Assembly (NCBI RefSeq): GCF_007971525.1
Contig: NZ_CP042437.1
Span: 7,378,001-7,442,000, forward strand
From: Mucilaginibacter ginsenosidivorax
GTDB taxonomy: Bacteria; Bacteroidota; Bacteroidia; Sphingobacteriales; Sphingobacteriaceae
DNA length: 64,000 nt
Reading direction: 5' to 3'
In this document: piece after piece, positions 7,632 through 16,663 of the stretch
Numbering within the stretch: the first letter of the stretch is position 1
Layout: each line of letters begins with the position of its first letter
Made by a program: the position numbers and the translations under genes
The notes under the pieces: generated by a model
What the model was told of the DNA's origin: nothing
The model's database searches: none
What the model saw: the letters and a program-made list of their open reading frames with translations, nothing else

Positions 7632-9681
7632 TGCCATTTTCGGTATCGCTTTCAAACCAAATACGTCCCTTGTGGCTTTCGATGATTTGCTGGCATATGG
7701 AGAGCCCCAACCCGAATGATTTTTCGCCCTCGGTTCCCGGACGTTTAGCATCGGTAAACATATTGAAAACCTGACTTTTTAGTTTATCGGGAATTCCAAT
7801 GCCGTTGTCTTTCACCGAGACTTGTACTTCATTTTCAAATTCTTCGGCTTTAACCAATACCGTGGCACCGGCCGGACTGAATTTAATGGCATTACTTATC
7901 AAATTACTTACAACCCTCCATATTTTTTCACGGTTTATATTTAGCTCAACCGGTTTTGCTAACAACCCGAGACCGATAACCTGATTTTTTTCTGCAGCTT
8001 TAAAACGCAGTAGTTCCACACTGTTGGTGAGCAAAGCATTAATCTCAACGGGCTCTGTGTTTAACTCTGCGTTAACTGTATTGGTAGCCTCCAATATTTC
8101 GTTTATCAGTTCTAATGAATTAAAAGAAGTTTCCTTAATCAGGTTGAGCATTTCCCGCTGCTCGTCGGTGTAATCGTCTTCTTCCATAGCGGTAGTTAAC
8201 GAAGCAATGCCGCCAATAGGGTTTCGCAGGTCATGTGCTACTGTACGCAAAATCCTGTCTTTTTCCCGGCTGTTTAATTTAAGCTCGTTCAAGGCATCTT
8301 CAAGGTGGGTGTTTTGATCATTTATTTGTTGGTTTAACCCACCCAGGGTAACAATGTTCTTTTTTGATTTTTGCCAGTTCAGGAATATCAGCGATATAAT
8401 CATCACCAGCATTACAACAAAAATTACGGTTACGTTCAGGTAAATATTTTGCTGCTGGCTATTTTTCTTAAGTCTGTCAAATTCATTGTCTTTTTCCAAC
8501 CGCTTTATTTGTTCGGCAATATCGGCCTCCTTTAACGCTTTGTTTTTTTGATTAATGGAATCTTTTAAGGCGTCATATTTTATAAAATATTTAAGGGCCT
8601 CGTCATGCCTGTTTTTCTTTACAAAATATTCAGCCATTAGGTTGTTCCAATCGGCCCAGGCATCCTGTTGGCTTAAATAATCAAACTGCTTTTTTATTAC
8701 ATTTAATATATTAATCAACGAGTCGGTTTGGTTCAAAGTATTATAAACAGCAGCCAGCTTCAATTCGGTATATTGTGCATCCTGGTTATCGTAGCCTTTT
8801 CGTAAATTAATACCGATACTTTTTTTTAGTAATGTTTTTGCCTGATTGTAATTTTTAAGCCCGATATAAATATTGGCCTGGTTGCCGTATACAACCCCGC
8901 GGGCTGCATCAAGCATTTCCTGCCTGTCGCGGTATAATGCCTGGTGTTCATCAATATACTTAAGTGTTTTTTCATAAAAAAAAAGTGCACTATCCGTCAT
9001 GTTTATAGAACTGTAACTTAAGCCCGCATTGTCGGTTAGTTCCTGTATACGGTAAAAACTGCCAAAATTATCTGAACATGCGGCACCTTCTTTTGCACTG
9101 TTTTTAAAATAGGCAGCTGCCAACCTGAAATGCTCCTGCCGGTACATGATCATTCCCATGCGGTAGCTATAATCGCTCAATACGCACTCATCCAGTCCAT
9201 TACTCCCAATTACCTTGCCGCGATAAAAATTTACGTAGGCTTCGTTATACTTGTTTTGATCAAATAAAACATCGCCTTTGTAAAAAAACGACTGACCGTA
9301 TTCTGTAGTGTATTTTTCTTTTTTACCGGGTGTATCAAACAAATTAAGCATGCTATCGGCATAAAGCATTGCCCGGTTTTTGTCGGGTTTGTTGTAATAA
9401 AAATAGTTGTAATTAAACCTGTAGTAGTTGTACGTCTGGAGCAAATCGAGATTTTTTGAATGCCGATATGCCGAGTCAAGATAACGCAATGCTGAATTTT
9501 TTTGACCATTATCGCTCATGCGGTTTGCCGAGTCGAGCACCTTATTAAATACTTTTGAAGATAATATGGTATTTGTAGTTCTGTTGCAGGAAAAAAAAGC
9601 AATACTGACGTAGGTTAAAAAAAAATTAAACAGTAATATGCTGTAAAACCTGTTTTGGATTATGCTTTTTGACTCGAACAT
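7603..9681 (-). CDS. TPR-domain sensor histidine kinase
   Basis: 692 residues. An N-terminal hydrophobic segment ends in FFSC, so it may be a signal anchor or lipoprotein signal. Residues about 40-400 are helical TPR-like repeats, followed by one membrane segment (about 412-434), then the dimerisation/phospho-acceptor domain with His483 in VAHDLRNP. The ATPase domain has N-box NLISNAIKF, G1 DNGIGIP and G2 GLGLS. The TPR part probably senses in the periplasm. No response regulator is adjacent. It is a tandem paralogue of the next kinase upstream and ends inside the convergent beta-glucosidase gene. Confidence 0.93.
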   Translation of the reverse strand: MFESKSIIQNRFYSILLFNFFLTYVSIAFFSCNRTTNTILSSKVFNKVLDSANRMSDNGQKNSALRYLDSAYRHSKNLDLLQTYNYYRFNYNYFYYNKPDKNRAMLYADSMLNLFDTPGKKEKYTTEYGQSFFYKGDVLFDQNKYNEAYVNFYRGKVIGSNGLDECVLSDYSYRMGMIMYRQEHFRLAAAYFKNSAKEGAACSDNFGSFYRIQELTDNAGLSYSSINMTDSALFFYEKTLKYIDEHQALYRDRQEMLDAARGVVYGNQANIYIGLKNYNQAKTLLKKSIGINLRKGYDNQDAQYTELKLAAVYNTLNQTDSLINILNVIKKQFDYLSQQDAWADWNNLMAEYFVKKNRHDEALKYFIKYDALKDSINQKNKALKEADIAEQIKRLEKDNEFDRLKKNSQQQNIYLNVTVIFVVMLVMIISLIFLNWQKSKKNIVTLGGLNQQINDQNTHLEDALNELKLNSREKDRILRTVAHDLRNPIGGIASLTTAMEEDDYTDEQREMLNLIKETSFNSLELINEILEATNTVNAELNTEPVEINALLTNSVELLRFKAAEKNQVIGLGLLAKPVELNINREKIWRVVSNLISNAIKFSPAGATVLVKAEEFENEVQVSVKDNGIGIPDKLKSQVFNMFTDAKRPGTEGEKSFGLGLSICQQIIESHKGRIWFESDTENGTTFHFSLPK

Positions 9682-9808
9682 TAATTTAGTTACTCCAGGG
9701 CCTGGGTTAGGTATATAAAATACTGGTTAAACTTAAATAAAATATTTCAGTGCAGCATTTTTACATTTAATTTATCTGTGATAAAACACTAATACACGTA
9801 ATGGAGGT

Positions 9809-11929
9809 TTATGAAACGGCGTTCAATACAGTTTCTTTATCCTCAAAAGGCAGGAAAACATAAAAAGTTGTGCCTTCGCCTACAGTACTTTCCAGCCAAA
9901 TGCGGCCGTGGTGTTTTTCTACAATTTGCTGGCAAATAGACAGGCCGAGCCCAAATGATTTTTCGCCTGCGGTGCCAACCCGTTTGGCATCAGTAAACAT
10001 ATTAAAAACCTGTTGTTTCAATTTGTCGGGAATGCCTATTCCGCTATCTTTTACAATAATTTTAATGCCCTCTTCCTGGTTTTTAACACCCACTGTAATA
10101 CTACTACCATCGTGGCTGAATTTTATAGCATTGGTAACCAGGTTACTGATAACACGCCATATTTTTTCGCGGCTTATAAACACCTGGGCCGGATTTGGAG
10201 GCAGGTTGAGATTTATCGACTGATGTTTATCGGCAGCCTTAAAGCGTAATAACTCTACACTACTGGCTGTCAGTGCGTTGATATCAACCCATTCTTTTTT
10301 CAGAGCCGCCGTACCCGAGTTGGTAGCTTCTAATATTTCATTTATAAGTTCGAGCGAATTGTACGAGGTTTCTTTGATAAGAGTGAGCATTTCCTGCTGA
10401 TCGGGCGTATAATTATCCTCAATCATGGCTGCAGACAATGCGGCAATGCCCCCAAGCGGGTTCCTGAGGTCATGTGCCACGGTTCTCAGGATACGGTCTT
10501 TTTCCCGGCTGCCACTATGCAATTCATTTAGGGTTTTTACCAGGTTTTTCTTTTGATAATTTATTTGGTCATTTAACACCTTGATGGCCAATACATCTCT
10601 TTTCGACTGTTTCATGTTTCTGAAAATCAGGAATATGATAATTACAGCCATAATGGATAATAAAACAGCAAAATAAATGAAAATCAGTTGTCGCTTATTG
10701 TAATCTTTCAGGCTGTCTATCTCGCTTTGCTTGTCGTAATTAGCTTGTTGGGTTGTTACATCCGTGCGCTTAAGCGAATTGTCTAATTTTACCAATGAAT
10801 CTTTTTGGGCCGAATATCTTTTTAAATAGATAAGGGCTCCTTTGCTATCATTTTTTTGCTGACAATATTTGCTCATCAGGTAATTCCAACTGGTTTCGGC
10901 ATCGTTATTAGGCAGGCTATCCAGTTGGGAGCGCAGTTTTTTGAGCAACAGGTAAAGATCATTTTGCCGGTTCAGCTCCAGGTACATCCGCGCCAGCTTT
11001 ATTTCGGTTAATTGAGCGTCTTTATTATCATTCCCTTTTTTTAAATTTATGGCGATGCTGCTTTTGAGCATTTGCTCGGCCTGCGCATAATCCCCAGTCA
11101 TTAAAGCCATATCTCCCTGGTTGCCATAAACCACGCCACGGGCAATCTCCAGCATTCCGGCCAGGTTGCTAAATCTTGCATTATTGCTATCAATATATTC
11201 AAGTGCTTTTTTGAAGTAGATAGCTGCACTATCTGTTTTTCCTGCATTTTTATAGCTTTCGCCAATATTATCCAGCAACTCCTGCCGTTGATAAAATGTC
11301 TTAAAACCGTTTTTAAAATTCTGGCTTTGGTTATAACTCAGTTTAAAATAGGCAGCTGCATCAAGATAGTGCGCTTGCTTAAAACTCACCATTCCCATTC
11401 TGTAAGTATATTCGGCCAATATCTGGTTATTAAGCAGCCTTTTACCTATAAAATAACCCTGGTAAAAACACTTATATGCATTGCTAAATTGCGATAGGTC
11501 AAAATAGGCGTCGCCAAGTGCAAAATTGGCCTCGGCATAGTTAACCTGGTATTGATGCCGGGTAACACTTTGTTTAGCCACAGCCAGCATACTGTCTGCA
11601 TAAGCAAGGGCCTTTTTTGAGTTATGGGTAACTTTCCTTTCGTACACAAAATGAAGGCCGTAAAAACGGAACCTATCATTTGTAAAAGGGTTTTTAATTT
11701 GTTTAAATGCTGAATCGAGGTACCGGGTGCCCGCAGACTGACGGCTCTTTAATTGTTGGTAATTATTGATCGTATCAAAAATGGCTGTAAACGGTTTGGA
11801 ATAATTGCCATCATCTTTATTATTGTAGCTACAGGCACAAAAAAACAATACAACAAAAATCACTGCACGTAACCCGATGCTACGCGGATAATATTTATTG
11901 TTAAAAGCAATAGATTTAATTGAAGACAT
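9809..11929 (-). CDS. TPR-domain sensor histidine kinase (paralogue)
   Basis: 706 residues with the same architecture as its neighbour: an N-terminal hydrophobic segment ending in FFCAC, TPR-like repeats, one membrane segment, His in VAHDLRNP, N-box NLVTNAIKF, G1 DSGIGIP and G2 GLGLS. The kinase halves are near-identical in motif order, while the TPR parts diverge more, as expected for a tandem duplication with changed sensing. A 127-base gap separates the two genes, so they may be co-transcribed. No receiver domain or regulator gene is adjacent. Confidence 0.93.
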   Translation of the reverse strand: MSSIKSIAFNNKYYPRSIGLRAVIFVVLFFCACSYNNKDDGNYSKPFTAIFDTINNYQQLKSRQSAGTRYLDSAFKQIKNPFTNDRFRFYGLHFVYERKVTHNSKKALAYADSMLAVAKQSVTRHQYQVNYAEANFALGDAYFDLSQFSNAYKCFYQGYFIGKRLLNNQILAEYTYRMGMVSFKQAHYLDAAAYFKLSYNQSQNFKNGFKTFYQRQELLDNIGESYKNAGKTDSAAIYFKKALEYIDSNNARFSNLAGMLEIARGVVYGNQGDMALMTGDYAQAEQMLKSSIAINLKKGNDNKDAQLTEIKLARMYLELNRQNDLYLLLKKLRSQLDSLPNNDAETSWNYLMSKYCQQKNDSKGALIYLKRYSAQKDSLVKLDNSLKRTDVTTQQANYDKQSEIDSLKDYNKRQLIFIYFAVLLSIMAVIIIFLIFRNMKQSKRDVLAIKVLNDQINYQKKNLVKTLNELHSGSREKDRILRTVAHDLRNPLGGIAALSAAMIEDNYTPDQQEMLTLIKETSYNSLELINEILEATNSGTAALKKEWVDINALTASSVELLRFKAADKHQSINLNLPPNPAQVFISREKIWRVISNLVTNAIKFSHDGSSITVGVKNQEEGIKIIVKDSGIGIPDKLKQQVFNMFTDAKRVGTAGEKSFGLGLSICQQIVEKHHGRIWLESTVGEGTTFYVFLPFEDKETVLNAVS

Positions 11930-12014
11930 TAACTATAAAGCAGAAACAAATATAGTGTTTGGAAAACACCAATTATATATTTAATGCTTAATAATTACCC
12001 TGGCGGCCATTAAT

Positions 12015-13196
12015 CTACTTAAAGGCATCCTCGCCGGTAATGTCCATTCCTGTTATCAGCAGGTGAATATCATGAGTTCCCTCATAGGTAATTACCGATT
12101 CAAGGTTCATCATATGCCTCATAATAGGGTATTCGCCAGTGATGCCCATACCCCCGAGCATTTGCCGGGCTTCGCGGGCTATATTAATAGCGGTTTCTAC
12201 ACTGTTGCGCTTGGCCATTGAAATTTGAGCGGCAGTGGCCCTGTTTTCGTTTTTAAGCACCCCTAAGCGCCAAACCAGTAACTGCGCCTTTGTAATCTCG
12301 GTTATCATTTCGGCCAGTTTTTTTTGCTGTAGTTGGAAAGCTGCTATTGGTTTACCAAACTGAACACGTTGTTTAGCGTATCTTAAGGCGGTATCATAGC
12401 AATCCATAGCTGCACCCAGCGCACCCCATGCAATACCGTAACGTGCCTGGTTAAGGCAGCCAAGCGGGCCTTTTAAGCCTACCACGTTTGGTAGCAAGTT
12501 TTCCTTAGGTATTTTAACATTATCAAAAACCAATTCGCCTGTGGCCGAAGCCCTTAACGACCATTTGTTATGCGTTGTAGGGGTAGTAAAGCCCTCCATA
12601 CCCCGCTCAACTATCAATCCGCGTACTTTCTTATCCTCATCACGCGCCCATACAACGGCTATATCAGCAAATGGCGCGTTGGAGATCCACATTTTGGCGC
12701 CGTTCAGGATATAGTGGTCACCGGCGTCTTTAATATTAGTAGTCATCCCGCCGGGGTTTGATCCATGATCTGGTTCGGTGAGGCCAAAACAGCCCATGAT
12801 TTCGCCGGATGCCAAGCGAGGTAAGTATTTTTTACGTTGCTCTTCAGAGCCGTAGGCATAAATAGGGTACATTACCAATGAACCCTGCACAGATGATGCC
12901 GACCGGATGCCCGAATCGCCGCGCTCAATTTCCTGCATAATGATGCCGTAGGCCATGTAGTCTAAACCTGCGCCACCGTACTCAACCGGTATTGTTGGCC
13001 CAAATGCGCCAATTTCGGCAAGGCCTTTTACCAGCTGCATCGGGAACTCTGCTTTTTGAGCATAGTCTTCAATTATCGGGCTTAATTCCTTTTTTACCCA
13101 GTCACGTACCGACGAGCGGATAAGCTTATGTTCTTCGGTAAGTAATTCATCTAACTGATAATAATTGGGCGATTCGTACAGATCTGTTTTAGCCAT
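12015..13196 (-). CDS. Glutaryl-CoA dehydrogenase-type acyl-CoA dehydrogenase
   Basis: 393 residues from ATG at 13196 (the frame extends to 13241 with an unlikely leader). Acyl-CoA dehydrogenase signatures are present: GCFGLTEPDHGSNPGG for substrate/FAD binding, and the C-terminal catalytic base Glu in TYEGTHDIH. The run YEGTHDIHLLITG is the form seen in glutaryl-CoA dehydrogenases, which oxidise and decarboxylate glutaryl-CoA to crotonyl-CoA in lysine and tryptophan breakdown. It is a cytoplasmic flavoprotein and stands alone on its strand. Confidence 0.88.
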   Translation of the reverse strand: MAKTDLYESPNYYQLDELLTEEHKLIRSSVRDWVKKELSPIIEDYAQKAEFPMQLVKGLAEIGAFGPTIPVEYGGAGLDYMAYGIIMQEIERGDSGIRSASSVQGSLVMYPIYAYGSEEQRKKYLPRLASGEIMGCFGLTEPDHGSNPGGMTTNIKDAGDHYILNGAKMWISNAPFADIAVVWARDEDKKVRGLIVERGMEGFTTPTTHNKWSLRASATGELVFDNVKIPKENLLPNVVGLKGPLGCLNQARYGIAWGALGAAMDCYDTALRYAKQRVQFGKPIAAFQLQQKKLAEMITEITKAQLLVWRLGVLKNENRATAAQISMAKRNSVETAINIAREARQMLGGMGITGEYPIMRHMMNLESVITYEGTHDIHLLITGMDITGEDAFK

Positions 13197-13295
13197 AATG
13201 TTATACTTGGTGGGCAAATATATGGCATTTAAAGTGGACAAAACAAAGCTAAAATCGTCGTTTTTGGATACCGGAAGCCACTTTATGCCAAAAAA

Positions 13296-13320
13296 CTATG
13301 TTTAGATTGTTTAAACATGG
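13296..13320. promoter_or_regulatory. Imperfect palindrome upstream of the acyl-CoA dehydrogenase gene
   Basis: CATGTTTAAACAATCTAAACATAG-like symmetry (on the minus strand, ATGTTTA and TAAACAT arms around a short centre) lies about 110 bases upstream of the dehydrogenase start. This could be an operator. The rest of 13197-13537 is AT-rich with no further gene. Confidence 0.3.
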
Positions 13321-13537
13321 TTTTTGACAAATTTAATTTTTCAAAAAAAATCTAACGATCATAGCTTTGCGTTTTATATGGCGGTTTTAACAACTTCTTA
13401 AGTTTAATGGAGCTATCATATAATATATAAATAAACGCTAATTAACGTGAACTTTTACCCGGTGAATTTCAATTTATTTAAGGGTTTAAATAGTTTTTTT
13501 GACAAAATAAATCAATTTATAAACCAACAAAATCTGC

Positions 13538-13545
13538 TACTTTTG
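13538..13545 (+). promoter_or_regulatory. -7 promoter element (TAnnTTTG) for folB
   Basis: TACTTTTG matches the Bacteroidota -7 consensus exactly. Its last base lies only four bases before the folB ATG at 13550, so the transcript would start at or within a few bases of the start codon. No clear -33 TTTG is at the ideal distance; TTTATAA lies about 20 bases upstream. Confidence 0.55.
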
Positions 13546-13549
13546 AACC

Positions 13550-13909
13550 ATGACTACTATTGCCCTGCAGGGTGCAGAATTTTTTGCATACCATGGATTT
13601 TATCCCGAAGAACAAAAAATAGGCTGCCGTTTCCTGGTAGATATCACAGTTGATTTTATCCCCCGGACTGAACCGGCTGACGATGAACTTAAACACACCG
13701 TTGATTACGAAAAGGTATATTATATGGCTTGCGAGGAAATGAAACATTCCCGCAAACTGATAGAAACCGTGGCACAAGCTATTTTGGACAGAATAAAAAG
13801 AAAATACCCGTACGTGGAAAGCATCCGGGTAGAAATAAAAAAATTAAATCCACCGTTGTTGGGTAGGGTTGCCCACTCGGCTGTTACAGTTAACTATAAC
13901 AAGCAGTAA
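13550..13909 (+). CDS. folB: Dihydroneopterin aldolase
   Basis: 119 residues, the usual FolB length. Family features are the start IALQGAEFFAYHGFYPEEQ, with the conserved tyrosine/histidine/glycine and Glu pocket, and the C-terminal IEIKKLNPP region carrying the catalytic lysine. It splits dihydroneopterin into 6-hydroxymethyl-dihydropterin and glycolaldehyde in folate synthesis. The glycolate/lactate-oxidase-type gene begins one base after its stop, so the two are co-transcribed. The product glycolaldehyde and a glycolate-oxidase-like partner make a suggestive, unproven pairing. Confidence 0.92.
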   Translation: MTTIALQGAEFFAYHGFYPEEQKIGCRFLVDITVDFIPRTEPADDELKHTVDYEKVYYMACEEMKHSRKLIETVAQAILDRIKRKYPYVESIRVEIKKLNPPLLGRVAHSAVTVNYNKQ

Positions 13910-13910
13910 A

Positions 13911-15308
13911 ATGGAATACAATAAAATAACACCGTTGGTGTTGGATGCCATCATAGCTATTGTTGGCGCGGGTAATGTTATCAACCAGCATGACGACCTT
14001 GAAAAATATAGCCACGATGAAACTGAAGACCTGGTTTATTACCCGGAGGTAGTTGCCCAGCCGCAAACGTCCGAGGAAGTTTCGGCATTGATGAAACTTT
14101 GCAGTGAAAACCGGGTCCCTGTTACGCCGCGGGGAGCGGGCACGGGTTTAAGCGGAGGTGCCCTGGCCATTAAAGGCGGTTTGCTGATAGCCATGGAACG
14201 CTTTAATAAAGTGCTGGAGATTGATGAGGCTAATTTGCAGGCAACGGTTGAGCCAGGTGTTATTACCGAAGAGTTTATGAACCAGGCCGCTGCCAAAGGC
14301 TTGCTTTACCCGGTTGACCCGGCAAGTAAAGGAAGTTGCTTCATAGGTGGCAACGTATCCCATGGCTCGGGCGGGCCAAGGGTGGTTAAGTATGGTACCA
14401 TCCGCGAATATGTATTGAACTTGCAGGTGGTTTTACCATCAGGCGAAATTATATGGACAGGTGCAAATACGCTTAAGTATGCGTCGGGTTATAATTTAAC
14501 CCAGCTGTTCATCGGGTCGGAAGGTACGCTGGGTATTATTACCAAAATTGTAGTGAAGCTGATTCCTTTGCCTACGTTGGATGCTTTGATGCTGGCCTCA
14601 TTTGCCACTAATGAAGCTGCCTGCGCGGCCGTCTCTGCCATATTTCGTGCCGGCATTGTACCATCGGCATTGGAGTTTATGGAGCGGAGAGGAGTGGAGT
14701 GGGTGAAAGAACATGATGATATCGCCTTTGATTTACAAGATGATATCCAGGCCTTTTTGCTGATTGAAGTAGATGGCAATAACCAGGATGTGATTTTTGC
14801 CGACTGTGAAAAAATTAACGCAGTGTTGGAATCGTATGATTGCAAAGATGTGCTCTTTGCCGATTCGTCGGCACAAAAAGAGGAGCTTTGGCGGCTGCGC
14901 CGGACTATGGCTGTATCGGTAAAATCAAACTCCATATATAAAGAAGAAGATACCGTAGTGCCCCGTGCCGAATTGCCCAGGTTGATTAAAGGAATAAAAG
15001 AAATAGGTATTAAATATGGCTTTGAATCAGTTTGTTATGGCCACGCTGGTGATGGAAACCTTCACGTAAATATTATTAAAGCCAATATGAGCGACGAGGA
15101 TTGGAATAGTAAACTCAAATTCGGCATCAAAGAGATTTTTGAACTCACGGTGGGGTTGGGCGGCACCTTGTCAGGCGAGCACGGCATAGGTTTGGTGCAA
15201 AGGGATTTTATGCCGATAAAATATTCTGAGGTACATTTTGCCCTTTGGCGAGGCATTAAGAGCGTATTTGATCCGAAGGGAATTTTAAATCCGGGGAAGA
15301 TATTTTAA
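13911..15308 (+). CDS. GlcD-like FAD-linked oxidase/dehydrogenase
   Basis: 465 residues from ATG at 13911, one base after folB. A PCMH-type FAD-binding domain occupies about 45-225 (VTPRGAGTGLSGG and GNVSHGSGGPR). The C-terminal domain of the GlcD/D-lactate dehydrogenase family has GHAGDGNLHVN and GEHGIGLVQ, which hold metal/substrate histidines. It oxidises an alpha-hydroxy acid such as glycolate or D-lactate. GlcE and GlcF subunits are not nearby, so it may work alone. The exact substrate cannot be told from sequence. Confidence 0.88.
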   Translation: MEYNKITPLVLDAIIAIVGAGNVINQHDDLEKYSHDETEDLVYYPEVVAQPQTSEEVSALMKLCSENRVPVTPRGAGTGLSGGALAIKGGLLIAMERFNKVLEIDEANLQATVEPGVITEEFMNQAAAKGLLYPVDPASKGSCFIGGNVSHGSGGPRVVKYGTIREYVLNLQVVLPSGEIIWTGANTLKYASGYNLTQLFIGSEGTLGIITKIVVKLIPLPTLDALMLASFATNEAACAAVSAIFRAGIVPSALEFMERRGVEWVKEHDDIAFDLQDDIQAFLLIEVDGNNQDVIFADCEKINAVLESYDCKDVLFADSSAQKEELWRLRRTMAVSVKSNSIYKEEDTVVPRAELPRLIKGIKEIGIKYGFESVCYGHAGDGNLHVNIIKANMSDEDWNSKLKFGIKEIFELTVGLGGTLSGEHGIGLVQRDFMPIKYSEVHFALWRGIKSVFDPKGILNPGKIF

Positions 15309-15409
15309 TTTGAGAATTTGAAAATGATTAACGTCTGATTGTATCATCTTTAAATTCTCGAATTAATTCTTTTTCGATTCTGTCATTTTCAAATCTTCAA
15401 GTTCTCAAA
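15309..15409. repeat. Long imperfect inverted repeat between convergent genes
   Basis: Left arm 15309-15327 (TTTGAGAATTTGAAAATGA) is matched by the complement of 15383-15409 with an 8-base insertion in the right arm. It lies between the ends of the FAD oxidase and the thioesterase and could act as a two-way terminator. It resembles the other degenerate hairpins of this window in position and base usage. Confidence 0.6.
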
Positions 15410-15424
15410 TATTCAAATCGATTC

Positions 15425-15880
15425 TTAATTCGTATTCAATATCAATCTCGGCTCATCGTAAGCAATCATGCTCCGGCGCTCATCCGGTGGTATGGATACC
15501 GATTTGTTGGCTGCATAATCGTAGCTGATACATACGGTTTTACCGGTTGTCACAATCTCCTCACCCTGAGGGGTTATTTTTACCAAAACGTGCATTACAT
15601 CAAAGCTGCTGTTACCTATTCGTATGGTACGCACGTAGCAGGCTATCTTATCCTGAACGGTAATTTGTTTTAGGTAATTGATCTCCGAGCGGCCTATAAT
15701 AATGCCGGCATTATTCCAATCCCAGCCAATGGCATCTTTCCAATAGTTGGTGCGCGCTATCTCAAAGTAGGTTAAATATATGGCGTTGTTAACGTGTCCT
15801 AATGAATCAATATCCGAAAATCGGATAGGTATGTCAGTTTTAAATTTGTAATCAGTGAGTTTTTCGGCCATTTGTGTCAT
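15425..15880 (-). CDS. Hot-dog-fold acyl-CoA thioesterase (4HBT/YbgC-like)
   Basis: 151 residues. The family motif RFSDIDSLGHVNNAIY near residue 20 carries the active-site Asp and His-Val-Asn-Asn loop; LTYFEIAR follows on the long helix. These cytoplasmic homotetramers hydrolyse acyl-CoA or similar thioesters. A second ATG three codons in is equally possible. It stands alone, convergent with the FAD oxidase gene. Confidence 0.87.
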   Translation of the reverse strand: MTQMAEKLTDYKFKTDIPIRFSDIDSLGHVNNAIYLTYFEIARTNYWKDAIGWDWNNAGIIIGRSEINYLKQITVQDKIACYVRTIRIGNSSFDVMHVLVKITPQGEEIVTTGKTVCISYDYAANKSVSIPPDERRSMIAYDEPRLILNTN

Positions 15881-16006
15881 TTTGTCGGTAAAAAATCTTT
15901 AATAGTGACAAAACGTCATTTAAATTATTGATTTTCCCTGTTGGTATAACAGTTGATTAATACATCACGAAGTTAACAAAAACAAAAACTTATAAATATA
16001 CATATC

Positions 16007-16447
16007 ATGACTTTAGTAAAATTTAACAACGGATTAAAAAATAACGCAAGAGGCCCATTCTTTAACGATGTATTCGATTCAATTTTAAATGATTCGTTCC
16101 TTGGCGACAAATTGGTAGCCCGTATACCTGCCGTAAACATTAGCGAAACTGAAAATGAATTCCAGGTTGAATTGGCTGTACCCGGCTTGAAGAAAGAAGA
16201 TTTGAAGATCAGTTTAGATAAAAACGTATTAACCGTTTCTTCTGAAAAGAAAACTGAAAACGTTGAAGAAGGTAAAAAGTTCAGCAAGCGTGAATACAGC
16301 TACAACTCATTCAGCAGGTCGTTCACCTTGCCCGAAAGCGCCGATCATTCAAAAATCGAAGCAGACTATACCGATGGTATCCTGACTTTGACCATTACAA
16401 AAAAAGAAGAAGCTAAATTTCAATCAAGAGAAATAGCTGTAAAATAA
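16007..16447 (+). CDS. Small heat shock protein, Hsp20/alpha-crystallin family
   Basis: 146 residues. The alpha-crystallin domain runs from about residue 40 to 135, with PAVNISETENEFQVELAVPG at its start, GLKKEDLKISLDKNVLTV in the middle and the diagnostic DGILTLTI near the end. These ATP-independent chaperones form oligomers that hold unfolding proteins. It is monocistronic with its own terminator. No CIRCE-like operator was recognised upstream. Confidence 0.93.
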   Translation: MTLVKFNNGLKNNARGPFFNDVFDSILNDSFLGDKLVARIPAVNISETENEFQVELAVPGLKKEDLKISLDKNVLTVSSEKKTENVEEGKKFSKREYSYNSFSRSFTLPESADHSKIEADYTDGILTLTITKKEEAKFQSREIAVK

Positions 16448-16486
16448 TTAAAGACTGTTTTCATAAAGTAGTTAGTTTGGTTTGAA

Positions 16487-16517
16487 GGCCGTTCCCGCAA
16501 GGGGCGGTCTTTTTTTT
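16487..16517 (+). terminator. Terminator of hsp20
   Basis: A GC-rich hairpin (GGCCGTTCCC against GGGGCGGTC, loop GCAA) is followed by eight T. It lies 40 bases after the Hsp20 stop. Confidence 0.85.
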
Positions 16518-16663
16518 GCCTTTTGGGCTGCCTGCATTGCCATGTTTTTTAATATTTTATTGTATTTTACGCTGTGCGATAGTCGCCCATTTGCCAAAGC
16601 GTGTATCTGCAAACTCGCCATCAGAATAAGACGTGTCGCGGAGTTAACAATAATTTTTTTAAC

